Counted from the first letter of the stretch, positions 1 to 10,829 are shown. The stretch: 64,000 nt of DNA from Aradus depressus (GCA_963662175.1 OY759216.1:35605087-35669086), one strand, 5' to 3'. Made by a program: numbers and translations. The notes: generated from the letters alone by a model not told the origin.

Positions 1-155
1 GTATGATGTCAGATACTCCTTAAAGACCCCTACCCTAGGTGAATAAAAATTTAGGACTCCCACAGTAGAGTCGACGAAAGAGCGCTCTGGTAGTAGGCGA
101 TATAACCTCGTAGGTAAAGCCCGGGCATGAGTCATAAAACATATCCTAACAAAGT
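1..155 (+). repeat. SINE-1 copy, 3' part (window-truncated)
   Basis: This is the 3' half of the most frequent repeat in the window, a tRNA-derived SINE present about 20 times. It carries the diagnostic blocks in order: the 'gtcaggtactcgttaaagaccc' region, the 'cacagtagagtcg' block, the 'gaaagagcgctctggtagta' block (itself containing the palindrome AGAGCGCTCT) and the tail 'cccgggcatgagtcat'. The head lies outside the window. It has no coding capacity. Confidence 0.85.
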
Positions 156-1841
156 GGAAGGGGGGGATGATGGGGATTATTGACTTTCCACGAATTTAAA
201 AAGTCAAACTTGAAAATTGTAGTGAGAATTCTCAGAAAAGCGGACCTTATTCAGTGCGTTCAAAACAGCCACGTAATATTTCACGTAACTTCCCTTTATA
301 AAGTAAGTATGTACCTAGGTATATATTCTCAAACTAACTTACAAATAAATTTTCTAATTACGCCAAAATAGGCAATTTTGTTTAGTAAAAACCTAAAACG
401 TGCAATTTTGCCAAAAAATTTAAAAACGTGCACAATAAAATTTATATATATTAATCAGGTAGAGCATCCTCGTAAAATAAATTTTCATTTAATGATTTCA
501 AGCCAGAAAAAAAAATGCAATTGCAAGGGAATCCAGGCTCTAGTTATAACATTGACAACAATTTTCAAATGACTCTATTAAAATTTAATATTCAATATCA
601 AGCCATGTACCTACATACTACATACTATATGTCAACTCTAAGTCTCCCCTAACAGTTACTGATAGTTACTAACAGTTAGGCTATGCTAATTACTTCCAGT
701 TACTACTAGAGTAGCAAGGTAAAGTCTAGATAACTTATTCATGCCCATTAAACACTTGTCAACTTGGGGGTGGGCCCAGTTAGTACACTTTAATCCATTA
801 GGCAAATCTCAACTTTGTTTAGTAACAGCGATAACACATACTGAATAAACTATATAAATCAGAAACTATATATTTCTCTGTGATTGGACGCTCCTTAAAA
901 CATACTACGGCCAGAGAATTTACATATTAATGGAGCCTATGTGTATCGAAAATAATATAATAACCAATGTACATGTTGATTAGCGACTTTAGATTCTATT
1001 GAGGGTCAGTCAAAGATGGAAAAAAACAGGCAACACTATTCAAACGCCAACGTTTCGATATATTTTATATCATCACGGCCTACAAAACATGGGGAGGAAA
1101 TCAAGATTAGAATCACAACTAAACAAAATTAGTGTGTTGATAAACATTACTGAACGTTAAAATAGACATTGCAACAAGCTAAAAAATTGAACCTGACTTA
1201 CTATGAATATACATTAATCAACATTAAAATTAAATATAGATACATTGTTAACCATAAACATGAACGTACAATAATACAAATTAAAATTAAATATGAATAC
1301 ATTACTAAAATCATGGAAATAGACAAATAGGTGGAACATAATAAAGAGTAAAAATTAAACTGACTTACTATGAACAAGCAGGGTTGGGGAGAAGGCATGT
1401 ACACTGGATGCACATTGGAATTACATTGCAATGAAATGGTACAATAATGCAGGGGTGCTGAAGGAACCAGGTACAGGGAGCTAGGAAAACCCCGTCATAA
1501 ATGTCACATTCCAGCCAGAAATGTTGAAAATAATATAAATATAATGATTGAAATTGGAGAAGTATGGTAATAACCAATATAATTTATTGAGAATGTTTTC
1601 TTCAAGGTGGCCAACAAGCCAAGAAAATGTTATAAACAGCTGAACCGAAATTAACCAGCCTTTCATAATTCGACTTTCAGTTTTCTTTACAACTTTAATT
1701 TGAAGAGTTTTAATTATATGAATAATATAAGGGCTTAAGAGATAAAATGTACGTATATGTATATATACCATAATAAGATATATTAGAGATAAGATACCAA
1801 CAGATACCATAATTAAATGTTGTAGAATGAGATTTTTCATA
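156..1841. other. Unassigned AT-rich DNA
   Basis: I see no gene here. Possible frames are short and stop-rich. Two stretches near 1195-1230 and 1360-1375 share 'ctgacttactatgaa' and adjoining AT-rich sequence, hinting at an old local duplication. On the minus strand at about 1045-1075 lies a TGATGA ... GAAACG motif of the sort seen in Penelope-like element termini. Confidence 0.5.
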
Positions 1842-2077
1842 GAAATAAAAGACCTTTCATACCACTGTTTTATCATTCTCAGAACCGGTTTTCAACGGAG
1901 CTGCGTCATCAACAGTCGTACAACAGCAGTTTAGTTACTCTGTGTGTAACTTCGATATGCTAAATATTGTTAGAGTTCGGTTAGACGCAACTTGTGATGT
2001 ACCACTGATGATGATGCAGTTACGTTGAAACCCGGTTCTGGAGAATAATAAAGCAGTGGGAACAGGTCTTTTATTTC
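1842..2077. repeat. Foldback (inverted-repeat) element, ~236 bp
   Basis: The outer ends are perfect 13-base inverted repeats (1842-1854 and 2065-2077), and imperfect pairing continues inward for about 75 bases on each side (to about 1915 and from about 1999). Each arm contains, reading toward the element end, a TGATGA-like block followed by GTTGAAA and a conserved CCGGTTCT-type block. The arrangement resembles the partly inverted terminal repeats of Penelope-like elements, but there is no coding sequence to confirm that. No clear target duplication was found. Confidence 0.65.
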
Positions 2078-2180
2078 CAAGATAAAATGTAGCTAAACAC
2101 CTAACTTTTTCCCTGAAACTATTTTCACAGGAAATTTATTGTACATTCTTTGGTGCGCAACAACATTGAGCGTATATATA

Positions 2181-2411
2181 CCCTGCGATACGAAATAAGG
2201 CGGTTCGGGAAATATGCCATGTTGCCGCATTTGGAACCAGAGATCGAGGAAAGGGGGCGTGGCCGGCCCCGAAAGCTGTGAGCCACGTTGCCTACCCCGC
2301 AGCGTCAGGCCTTTCCTACCAATGAGAAGTTAGCACCCAACCCAGTGGGTGGTAAAGTATGAATTGACAACGCCGCATTTCCACCCACCCGCCTTATTTC
2401 GTGTCGCCGAG
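2181..2411. mobile_element. GC-rich MITE with 23-bp TIRs
   Basis: Terminal inverted repeats at 2181-2203 and 2389-2411 match at 20 of 23 positions (core ACGAAATAAGGCGG). The element is flanked by TATA on both sides (2177-2180 and 2412-2415), consistent with a TA-containing target duplication. The 231-bp interior is clearly more GC-rich than the surroundings and has no open frame. This fits a non-autonomous DNA transposon of a TA-targeting superfamily such as Tc1/mariner; the superfamily assignment is inference. Confidence 0.75.
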
Positions 2412-3544
2412 TATAGTATCTCATATCTGCGGGCGGTGATTGGAAAATTAATAAGGAACATTATTGATACGGAGCATGATTTCAATAGGACTATTTCTTT
2501 TCACGTTAATGAAGAAAACGTCTAAAAAAAATAGACCGGCATGTGTCTTGCAAATTGGGCGACCTTCGAAAAAATACACGCGAACAAACATCCTCGCAAA
2601 AATGGTTAAATTACTCCAAAAAAACTCATAATTCCGTTGAAATCCCCGACTAACGAATATTCACACCTGCGTATAGGTAGGTGTATACACTATACTAAGG
2701 TACATACAAGAAAGTAAAAAGAACAGGTGTATGTTGTCAGTTAGGTGGAAACCAATTTAGGGAATGTTGTTCGGGAGGGGGGGCTCCCGTACCGATAGAA
2801 ACTTGTCTAATCAGATTTAGGGGAAGTAATAGGATTTGGGCCACTTTGAGTCCAACTCCAGTAATAAGTTAGTAATGTGGCTGGAAATAGTGTGCAACAG
2901 ATACCATCCAACTGCCAACTTCACTCAACCAAAATGTCCCTAATATAAATCCATAAAACATAAACAAATATCACTAATAATATTTAAAGGATTGATTGAC
3001 AGAAATACCTGTACAAGACTGGTTCCCAAACTTGCTATGCCCATGGACCCCTTTTTATAGCAAAAACCTGACCATGAACCCCCAAGTGAAATAACTCTAG
3101 ATAACTGCATAATAAAAAGATTATATAATAAAAATATTTTATAAATTAACTTTAACAAAGTATAACATTGCTTAAATAAATGTACAAGAAAATATCAATT
3201 GTATTCAAAAATACATACGTAACGTACTCTATCTTCGTAACAATACGAAAAATGATACTGATTTCTGTTCAAAACTAGGAAAATTTATTTCATTCACTTC
3301 ACATCACAGGATCATGCACAAAACAAAACTAAATTGTTGATTAGATGCACGACTCTTTTATAGTACCATATTTTTGACAAGTTATTGCAAATAGCGGCGA
3401 GGTTCCCGTTCCTGTTTAAACCTGCATAGATACATAGATAGACGGCCGCTTTTATGTACCTATCTATAATATTTTACTCCGGACGTAAAAATCATTACCA
3501 ATTTATTTTAACTTAATATAATAATGAAAATGGGTCGCAATTAA
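2412..3544. other. Unassigned AT-rich DNA
   Basis: No gene or recognised element is seen. The only frame of note (minus strand, about 2940-3158) is hydrophobic, AT-driven and without a recognisable domain. Confidence 0.5.
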
Positions 3545-3841
3545 CTATGAGGTCAGAACGTCTACTACCAGAGAACTCTTTTCTCACTCTGGTGGACTCT
3601 ACTGTGGGAGTCCTAAATTTTGCCTACCCTAAACTTTTATTCACCTAGGGCAGGAGTCTTTAACGAGTACCTGACATCGTACAGGCTCGGGACCATCACT
3701 TAACGTCCCATCCGAAGGACGGTGTGCTTAAGTTTATTTTACCTCCCAGATAAAATAAACTAAGGGCCTCAGCTGGGTTTCGAACCCACGATCTTGAGCT
3801 CAAAAGGCAACACGCATACTACTGAGCTACCGGCGCCCTCT
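3545..3841 (-). repeat. SINE-1 copy, near full length
   Basis: Reading the minus strand, the copy begins with the tRNA-like head: a box A-like TAGCTCAGTAGTATG and a box B GGGTTCGAAACCC about 35 bases later, both internal RNA polymerase III promoter elements. The unrelated body and the 'ctctggtagta' block follow. It ends short of the 'gggcatgagtcat' tail, so the extreme 3' end is lost. It is one of the best copies for defining the family head. Confidence 0.88.
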
Positions 3842-4608
3842 ATTTTTTATATTAAACCTTTCGCGAACCCTCGACGTTGCCCACGCACCCCAAAATAATT
3901 TTAATTAAAAATTAAAATTTCCTTGACAGGTTGAGTAACAGTCATTAAACATTAAACGAATGACGTCATTAAAGTCTGGGCGCAAGAGGTCCTCCGGGCA
4001 TCACTAAGATATCTTTCCCAATTTAACGTGCAAATTTCTTTAACCTTAACGGAACTGACTTATGAGCCTCTGCGCTAAGGGAGGGGGGGGGGGGGGGGGG
4101 ATGTACTGATCATTTGGAAGGCGATATAAGATATCCCGAAGAGCCTCCAGAAATTCATAGGAAATTATAAATAATAATATAGATGATATATATTCTATTA
4201 TGAATTTTTTTTCATAATTTACAAATAGGTTTCCCAACACTATAAATAATATACACAGCATGTAAATGTGAAAAAAAAGTAATATATGATATTTTCAAAA
4301 TGTCAAGAGATCATCCAGTGGTGACACTCCTTAAGCACTGAGTTGCACTCATTTATAACTAGTTACTGTCACGAAGATAAATTATATTATTAGTTCAGGC
4401 AAAAGTTCACACAACTGTAAAAAAAACTGCAAAGCAATAACTTTTAAAGATATTGCAACATTTACTTTAAGTTTAGCAAGGTAATATGTCACAAAATGTT
4501 AATCTCTGAAAAATAAAAGTGAGGCTAAGAGATAATGGAACTAAATGTTAGGCTAACATTTAAAAGGCCGTTATCCCCAACCCCGCCCCGCCCTACTCCG
4601 CCCTCTCT
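3842..4608. other. Unassigned; G-run and Family C repeat
   Basis: No gene is present. A run of 18 G (4083-4100) is notable. Positions about 4200-4375 are related to 32215-32395 (shared 'cacaaatagg', 'gcgacactcc' or 'gtgacactcc' and 'gttgcactc.tttataact' blocks), so they form a low-copy interspersed repeat here called Family C, possibly a LINE 3' end. Confidence 0.5.
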
Positions 4609-5389
4609 CCTATATAATTAATAGTTATTGTGTCTCTTGCCCGGGCTTCAACTATGAGGGTCATACGATTGTCTCTTGATTCCGTACACCCAGATTTCGT
4701 ACAGCTAAAAAATCTCCCAGGTTCCGTACAAATTTAGAAAAAAAAAAATCATCCCAGATTCCGTACAATTTTTTTTTATTACTGTAGGATCATTGGATTT
4801 ATACCTGCTAAGAAGAAAAAATTACTGCCTAGTAAGCAGGTGCAGCACCGTCATTACTGAATAAATTTTTATTTTTATACCGGTTATCAAAAAAAAATTA
4901 CTGTCTCGCCAGTACTGGACATTTTTTCAAATCAGTGTCTATAGCTATTTTTTTATTTTTGTCTGTCAGCAGGTAATAAGAATTTTTCCAGTATGGGGCA
5001 GACGGGGACAGTAATTTCTTTTTTGATAACCGCAGGTATAAAAATAAAAAATTATTCAGTAATGACGGTGCTGCACCTGCTGTCTAGGCAGTAATTTTTA
5101 TTTCTTAGCAGGTATAAATCCAGTGATCCTATAGTAATAAAAAAAAGTTGTACGGAATCTGGGAGATTTTTTAGCTGTAAGGAATCTGGGTGTACGGAAT
5201 CGGGGGGACACTGGTCATACAGTCTACTACCAGAGCTCTTACGTCGTCTCAGCTCGACTCTACTGTGGGAGTTCTACCCAGGTTTATTTACCTACAATAC
5301 AGGCTCGGGACCATAGCTTAATTGTTCCATCCGAAGAACGGCAAGCTCGAGGTTTTTCACCTCTCAGATATGCCCCTATATAATTAATA
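4609..5389 (-). repeat. SINE-1 copy, 5'-truncated, with 15-bp target duplication
   Basis: A minus-strand SINE-1 copy (4624-4666 plus 5213-5374) is flanked by perfect 15-bp direct repeats, cctatataattaata, at 4609-4623 and 5375-5389. The tRNA-like head is missing, as expected for 5' truncation during target-primed reverse transcription. The copy is split by the foldback transposon at 4667-5212. Perfect duplications suggest a fairly young SINE insertion. Confidence 0.9.
4667..5212. mobile_element. Foldback DNA transposon, hAT-like 8-bp TSD
   Basis: An element of about 546 bp sits inside the SINE and is flanked by a perfect 8-bp direct repeat, ggtcatac (4659-4666 and 5213-5220), at the place where the SINE consensus has one ggtcatat. 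Almost the whole element is a pair of long inverted arms joined around 4930-4960. The motif TTCCGTACA recurs in the subterminal part of each arm, as transposase-binding motifs do in hAT and P-like elements. There is no transposase; mobilisation would need one in trans. The hAT assignment rests on the 8-bp duplication and is tentative, P-type being an alternative. Confidence 0.85.
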
Positions 5390-6449
5390 AATAATTAAAA
5401 ATATAATTAAAAACTATATCTACTATGTAACGTAAACAAATGTCACAATGAGGTAATGTCAACAAAACGAAATAGAAATAGGAAGAAACAAATTACATAA
5501 ATGTTAACTTTTAAAATCAATGAAATACTGTTAACTGAATGTCAGGGGTCGGAATAATATTATAAAACAATTTGGTAAGACTAAAATACCATAAAAGGAA
5601 TTTAACAAAACATTTAAAAAGTCTTAAGAAAATAGTAAAGAAACCCAAATAAAAACAGTTTAACAACGTAATTTATTATTTATTGATGAACGACGCAAAA
5701 AGCATGACGTCACGACATAAGTTTTTCATACAGTTAATTCTTGAAATTTAAGCATCAAATTGAAGCTATAATGAAATAATAATGTGCAAAAAACATCAAA
5801 GAGTGATAAGAAAGAAACAAGAAACAACAAAACAAAGGATTAGTAAAGAAAAAGCGTTCAGAAAGGAAATTCATGTAGAGCAGAATTCGTTCCATGGATT
5901 TTTCTGAAAATTTGAGGAGGATTAAACAATAAATTGTTTAAAGAGTTTTGATGAATAAAAAAATCATAAGAAAAAAAGGTAATAGTAGTCGAGATTTGAA
6001 CGGATAATCGATTCAGATAGAAGAAAGGGGATGTCATTTAATTAAATTTGATTGAATAAGTGGAATTATCGAAGACAAAAGACAGAAAATTATAATAGAA
6101 TTTATAAAGACAAGGAGAAACAAGAAGAAGGAAGAAAACGACAAAAAAAAAAGCCTGTAGGGATTATGGCAGTGGAAGCCAGTGTGGCCAATATTATCAG
6201 CCTAAATGGAAGATTTCCCCTCTTCAGTTGGGCTTTTGTTCTTGCCCTGAAAGCACGATGGTTCGTCTTGTGCTGTTCTTTTTTTTTTTTTTTAAAGAAA
6301 AGTATGACTCCCGAATTTCTAAGTTATTTGAAGTGTTAAAAATGTGTTCAAGGTCTGTCTGTTGTATTCTTGGACTTTGGTATGCCGAGATGATGTTGCG
6401 TGTTCTGTTGTTGGTGAGTTGAATCCCAACAGCCTTTAGCTGCTCCAGT
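5390..6449. other. Unassigned A-rich DNA
   Basis: No gene or recognised repeat is seen. Purine-rich stretches (about 5800-6150) create short lysine/arginine-rich frames that have no recognisable domain. Confidence 0.5.
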
Positions 6450-7420
6450 TCAGGGAGAAGCATCTGGGAATGCTTTATTTTTTTCTTCACAGAAACAGCT
6501 ACTCTCCGGGAGGCTATTCCGGTTTGTCTGTCTCTTCTGTATGTCGTGTATCGTGTCAGTCTGAATGTGTTTGTCTCCTGTAAAGAGTGTTTCTGTTATG
6601 CGAACTATGTCTATGTTGTATCGTGATAGGAAATTACTGAAAGACTTTGCTTTCAACCCATTCGCGTTCCAATTTAGGATTGTTGAAAGTATGTTATTGA
6701 ATAACGTGGAAATGAAGTATTTAATTTCGGTAATGAAAGGTTTAATTATACTTAGTAGTATGGTCAAATAGGTCTGATGAGGGGTCTTGTTCTTTGAGGT
6801 TAGGTTGATGAAGGGAGCTATCTGGGGTATGTGTGCGGTGTCTGTTCCGGGTAAACCAAAGGTTTGATTTAGCTTGTGAGGGGGTGTTTTCCTGAGAGTG
6901 TAGAGCATCATCTAAGACTGGTTGGCAAGTTACTCTAGTTGGGATTTGTATTTGTTGTTGTGTCATGATTGTGTGTTGGCTTGTGTTTTCTGTATGTGAT
7001 TCGTGATTGAACTTTCAAGAAAGTTTTACAGCCTCTATAATTGGCGGGGTGGCTTCTACCACAGTTGGAGCCCTTTGGGGACTCTTGGAGAGTGCGTGAT
7101 GGGCAAGCTGTGAAATGAAACACATTTTGGGTCAAGGTGGCAGAAGTTCTTGCTATGTCCCACTTGCTGGCAATGCGAGCACTGCACAATGCGTTGAGAT
7201 CTCTGACGCGGTTCGACAGTCACTATAGAGTAAAAGAGACGGATAATTGAAAAATCGCCTTCCCCTCCGGGATATTCTGGAGCTCGACAGCACACAGCGG
7301 AATGGGGCCTTTGTCTTTGTTCAGTAGCCTGGTTACACTAGGATATGTCGGGGTTATTTCGTCTTGTTTTTCGGTAACAGTGAGGAAGTATGGAACCTCT
7401 TGGATGATGTCCTTGAAGTT
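6450..7420 (-). pseudogene. Jockey-like LINE relic: Gag zinc knuckles and endonuclease start
   Basis: Minus strand, broken across several frames. The 5' part (about 7420-7270) encodes a Gag-like stretch with KGPIPLCAVEL. It is followed by VQCSHCQQVGHSKNFC (a CCHC knuckle, about 7200-7130) and, in another frame, CGRSHPANYRGC, nearly identical to the third knuckle of the intact LINE Gag at 53.6-54.9 kb. Further on, about 6690-6560, is LNWNANGLKAK ... RITETLF, the N terminus of an apurinic-type endonuclease of ORF2. At least three frameshifts or stops separate these pieces, and ORF2 ends soon after its start. It is therefore a dead fragment spanning the ORF1/ORF2 junction, from a Jockey-clade element different from the intact one. 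Confidence 0.75.
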
Positions 7421-7450
7421 AAAGCCCGGACATGAGTCATAAGAACTAAC
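7417..7450 (+). repeat. SINE-1 tail stub (34 bp)
   Basis: Only the last 34 bases of SINE-1 are present (agttaaagcccggacatgag and the following tail), directly abutting the Gag relic, which lies on the opposite strand. Confidence 0.7.
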
Positions 7451-7922
7451 TGATAGTATGAAATTTAAAAAAATTAAAGAAAAGAATGGGGTTTTTATAG
7501 TAGAATACATAGTACATAAATATATAAGAAATAAGGTCCATAAGTACAAAAAGAAAAAGAAAAAAAACGTACATACTCTGCATAATAAAAATACACAATA
7601 TATATTATAATAACTTAGTGGCGTTAACAGGGGTGAGAATTTGAAGAGAGTTTGGTCGTTCAAACAATTCCCATTTTTTATAGCCCAGAGAGTCAAGCTG
7701 TCTACCTTTTTCACAAAAATTGAGGTACTTTATTCCGAAGCTACGTTGAATATGATACTCATATCGTCGATATGTTTAGCTGATATAGATTTTACACTCT
7801 TTTCCTTATTTCACATGTGTGTTCTTTGACCCGTTATTTAAATTTACAATCCAATCCTGATTGCACTGTATAAACCGAATTGTACGATTATGATACACAC
7901 CGCTTCTAGTTAGTTGGTTATT
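7451..7922. other. Unassigned AT-rich DNA
   Basis: No gene or repeat recognised. Contains an A/G-rich run at about 7545-7568. Confidence 0.45.
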
Positions 7923-8255
7923 AAGACACATGCCCGGGCTTGACTACAATATCGCCTACTTCCAGAGCGCTCTTTCGTCACTCTGGTGGACATGAGCCCG
8001 ACTCTACTATGGGAGTCCTAATGTTTGCCTACCCTAAATTTTTATTCATCTAGGATAAGGGTCTTTAACGAGTATTTAACATCGTACAAGCGCTGGACCA
8101 TCGCTTAACGTCCCATCCGAAAGACGCCGTGCTTAAGTTCCTTTAAGTGCCTCCCAGATAAAATAATCTATAAGCCACCGCCGGGTTTCGAATCCGCGAT
8201 CTTGAGCTTAGTAAGCACGCATACCACTGAGCTACCGGTGCCCTCCACTCCGCTT
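7923..8255 (-). repeat. SINE-1 copy, near full length
   Basis: The minus strand reads from the head 'gggcaccggtagctcagtgg' (box A) through box B-like GGATTCGAAACCC to the tail 'gggcatgtgtc'. All diagnostic blocks are in order. Together with 3545-3841 and 9026-9959 it defines a family length of roughly 330 bp. Confidence 0.88.
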
Positions 8256-8879
8256 CTATCTTTATTTTACCTTTAGTTTCATTTATAAGTTTTCAAACAT
8301 CTGATTGATCTTATGTTGCGCCCTATAACAAACCCAAAACCAAAAGCTTTCTTGACCAGAGCTGCTAAATGTTTCGGAGCGGTCCTTCGCACTAACTTTA
8401 AAATAAGCAAGTTTTATTAATTATAAAGATGTCAGAAGCAGAAAGACTGTGTGGGACAGGCCGCTGTCTAATCCGGTGGGCAAAGCAGAACAACTGACAG
8501 GTGAAATGCAGAACCAAGGGGCTTTAGTATCTGTTCATCCTAGGGTAAGAAGGATGCTGAGAATGAAGGGAAGCAGGGCAGTGGGGCGGAATAAGTAACG
8601 GCTCCCCCTCTCCAATTAACATTTTCAATAAATAAAACAAAATTATTTGTCTATTCCACAAATAATTGTTACTACCGATTTCGGCATTACACCATTAATC
8701 GTCAGGTTTAGTTGATAAATATAATAAACAGGACTTAGTAAATGGGAAACATTTTTTTGGAGGGACCAATTTTTCGAAAGGCTAGACAGACCGTTTTCAC
8801 GTAATTAGAAGAAACGTCTTAACAAATGGGTTTCAATACGTCACTTAAAGAAGGTTTTCGGCCTCATTTTTCACTTCCC
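8256..8879. other. Unassigned, with Penelope-like motif and Family B scrap
   Basis: No gene is seen. On the minus strand at about 8683-8714 is CCTGACGA ... GCCGAAATCGG, matching the CTGANGA ... GAAA pattern discussed in the findings. Positions about 8750-8860 ('gaccaatttttcg', 'ccgttttcacgtaa') look like a decayed piece of Family B. Confidence 0.45.
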
Positions 8880-9111
8880 AAATATAGGGGAAGTTATGTA
8901 AGTGGTCAGAAACATGAGTTTTCACCGGAATGTCATGTTTTATGATACCCTAATTCCAAAAACGAAAGAAAGTCTGTGTGCTTCTGAACATGATAACTTC
9001 CGATAGAATGAATGTATCGACACGATGAGGGCGCCGGTAGCTCAGTGGTATGCGTGCTTGCCTTCTGAGCTTCAAGATCGTAGGTTCGAAACCCGGTCGA
9101 GGTTTATTTAA

Positions 9112-9731
9112 TGAAATGAAATGAAAAAACAATTTTTATTCTGGGACATACGTCCCCTAAGACGTATCAACCAAGTTAAAATAAAAGATAAAAAATAAGG
9201 GCCTATCATATATATAAAGCTGAAAATGTCTGTACGTTGTACCGCTATAACTCACGAACGGCTTGATGGATTTGATTAATTTTTTTTTTAATTTGTTCGT
9301 CATCGTCTGTGGAAGGTTATAGGCGTATTAGTACCTCAATATCTGGTCCATCCCAGCATCCACTCACGCAATCTTTGTAACTCGAAAACCATTGCAACGA
9401 TTAATGAGAAATCTTTTTGAATAAATTAGTTTTAGCTCCAAAGCTAGCGTTACTAAAGTTGAAGGACTATAAGCCTTATTCCGTATGAATAATTGAAAAT
9501 TATAACATCATGAATGTACTGTCGAGGAACTGAATAGCCTTATAGGAGATATTGGGAGAAAAGTCAAAGTTCCCCGGGCAACGCCGGGTATTACTGCTAG
9601 TAGCCACTAAAGAAACAAAAACAGTTAGAAATAAGGATAAACAAATCATATTAAAATAAATGAGGAACAAAGTTAAAATCATAAAGTAAAAAATAATAGC
9701 AAAAATAAATAATATATGATAGGAAGAGTTC
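9112..9731. repeat. LINE-3'-end-like fragment inside SINE-1
   Basis: A/T-rich sequence inserted in the SINE, beginning with ATGAA repeats and 'tttttattctgggacatacg'. It is itself split by the Helitron at 9206-9600. A vaguely similar 'tttatttct ... gatacgtca' segment occurs at 38128-38266 and 27285-27370. A LINE 3' end with a short-repeat tail is the best guess, but no coding part remains. Confidence 0.4.
9206..9600 (+). mobile_element. Non-autonomous Helitron-like element, 395 bp
   Basis: The ends fit the Helitron rules: 5' TC (9206-9207), 3' CTAG (9597-9600), a short GC hairpin CCCGG-GCAACG-CCGGG at 9573-9588 just before the terminus, and insertion between A (9205) and T (9601) with no target duplication. 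Helitrons move by rolling-circle replication using a Rep/helicase protein, which is absent here, so this copy would depend on a partner. The opening 'ataaagctgaaaatgtctg' and closing 'ccccgggcaacgccgggta' are typical of short Helitrons in insects. Confidence 0.85.
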
Positions 9732-10479
9732 TGGGAGATCAAATAAATTTAAGCACGCCGTCCTTCGGATGGGACGTTAAGTGATGGTCCCGAGCCTGTT
9801 CGATGTCAGGTAGTCGTTAAAGACAAATTTAGGATAGGCAAAATTTAGGACTTACACAGTAGAGTCGGGCTCATGTCCACCAGAGTGACGAAAGAGCGCT
9901 CTGGTAGTAGGCGATATGACCTCGTAGTTAAAGCCCGGACATGAGTCATAATAACTAACTCGACACGAAATTTTATATGTGTATCCAGAGCGCCATAAGG
10001 ACCGACACCTAATGATTTTCAGCCAAATCGGCGAAAGGGGAGAGAACATTTCGGGGGAGCCCTAACACAAAAACTCAAATAAGTGCCGTTAACTCTTAGA
10101 CATATTGATATTACTATTTTTTCTTGCTAATACCTCTTTCTGAAATTTCAGCCCTTCCTGTTATACAAGAGATTTTGGAGGTGATATATTTCGATCTTCA
10201 AATTTGAGGTTGATCAATAAACCGCATAACAAGCCGCCGAGAATAACAACATCCCACACTTCACATCACAGCTTTGGACATAAATCCCGCACCTACCTGA
10301 TAAAACTCAATGCTCCTTTTCAAATCTTATTTCAACATTATCACTATATGACCATCAATTGAAGAAGTTAAATAATTTTGTAGATATAATATATAATTTA
10401 ATAAGTATAATATAAATATATTTAAGAAATTACAATCATTTTATGTAGTGAAACACATTAATAACCCAAATGATTTGAT

Positions 10480-10585
10480 CATAACAGGACATCCTTCTGG
10501 TTTCCTATACCAACCATTTTTTTTTCAGATTACTCTTCCTATCTCCTCTCAAATTAATTTCATATTAGTAATACAGGATATAATA
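10480..10585 (+). repeat. Family B fragment
   Basis: Shares 'aacaggac', 'ataccaa.ca' and 'ctcctctcaaa...atttcatat' with the ends of Family B at 18605-18725 and 48715-48790. Terminal fragment only. Confidence 0.55.
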
Positions 10586-10635
10586 AATAAGTGGGTTGGC
10601 ATCAATTACGGGGGAACTTATGTAGTATGTAAACA

Positions 10636-10720
10636 TGTCTGAACATGAAAACTTCCGATAGAATGAATGTATCGACACGAAATTTTATATGTGCATCGAG
10701 AGCGCCATAAAGGTTTTCTT
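10636..10720 (+). repeat. Family A fragment, natural empty site
   Basis: Nearly identical to 8983-9025 joined to 9960-10005: 'ctgaacatgaaaacttccga', 'atgtatcgacacgaaatttt' and 'gagcgccataa'. It lacks the SINE, so it represents the pre-insertion state of the nested locus 1.6 kb upstream. Confidence 0.8.
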
Positions 10721-10829
10721 TTTTCATTGTGCATCGTAGTTCTGAAAATGACTTTCATAAATCCAGTAATGCTAGTTTCAAATGAATTTTAGAGGGGGGA
10801 ATAGGGAGGGAAAGCGATCTGTAAAAAAG

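Larger units (their letters stand above)
9026..9959 (+). repeat. SINE-1 copy, split by a nested insertion
   Basis: The head (9026-9111) has box A TAGCTCAGTGGTATG and box B GGTTCGAAACCC; the body and tail resume at about 9732 ('ctgggagatcaaataaa') and run to 'cataataactaac' at 9959. It is flanked by the 9-bp duplication tcgacacga of Family A. The intact head and tail give a complete SINE once the inner insertion (about 9112-9731) is set aside. Confidence 0.88.
8880..10090 (+). repeat. Family A repeat copy, split by a SINE-1 insertion
   Basis: The left half (8880-9025) and right half (9960-10090) together make a Family A segment. It has 'ggggaagttatgtaa', 'ttttcaccgga', 'ttccaaaaa', 'atgaatgtatcgacacga' and then 'aattttatatgtgtatcc', 'gacacctaatgattttcagc'. 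The halves are separated by SINE-1 with a 9-bp duplication, tcgacacga (9017-9025 and 9960-9968). Family A is not classified; it has no coding capacity. Confidence 0.8.

Noticed and set aside
9028..9105. A genuine tRNA gene from the box A / box B pair
   Set aside because: The same head occurs in many copies followed by a common body and tail, and target duplications surround the longer unit; it is the SINE-1 head.
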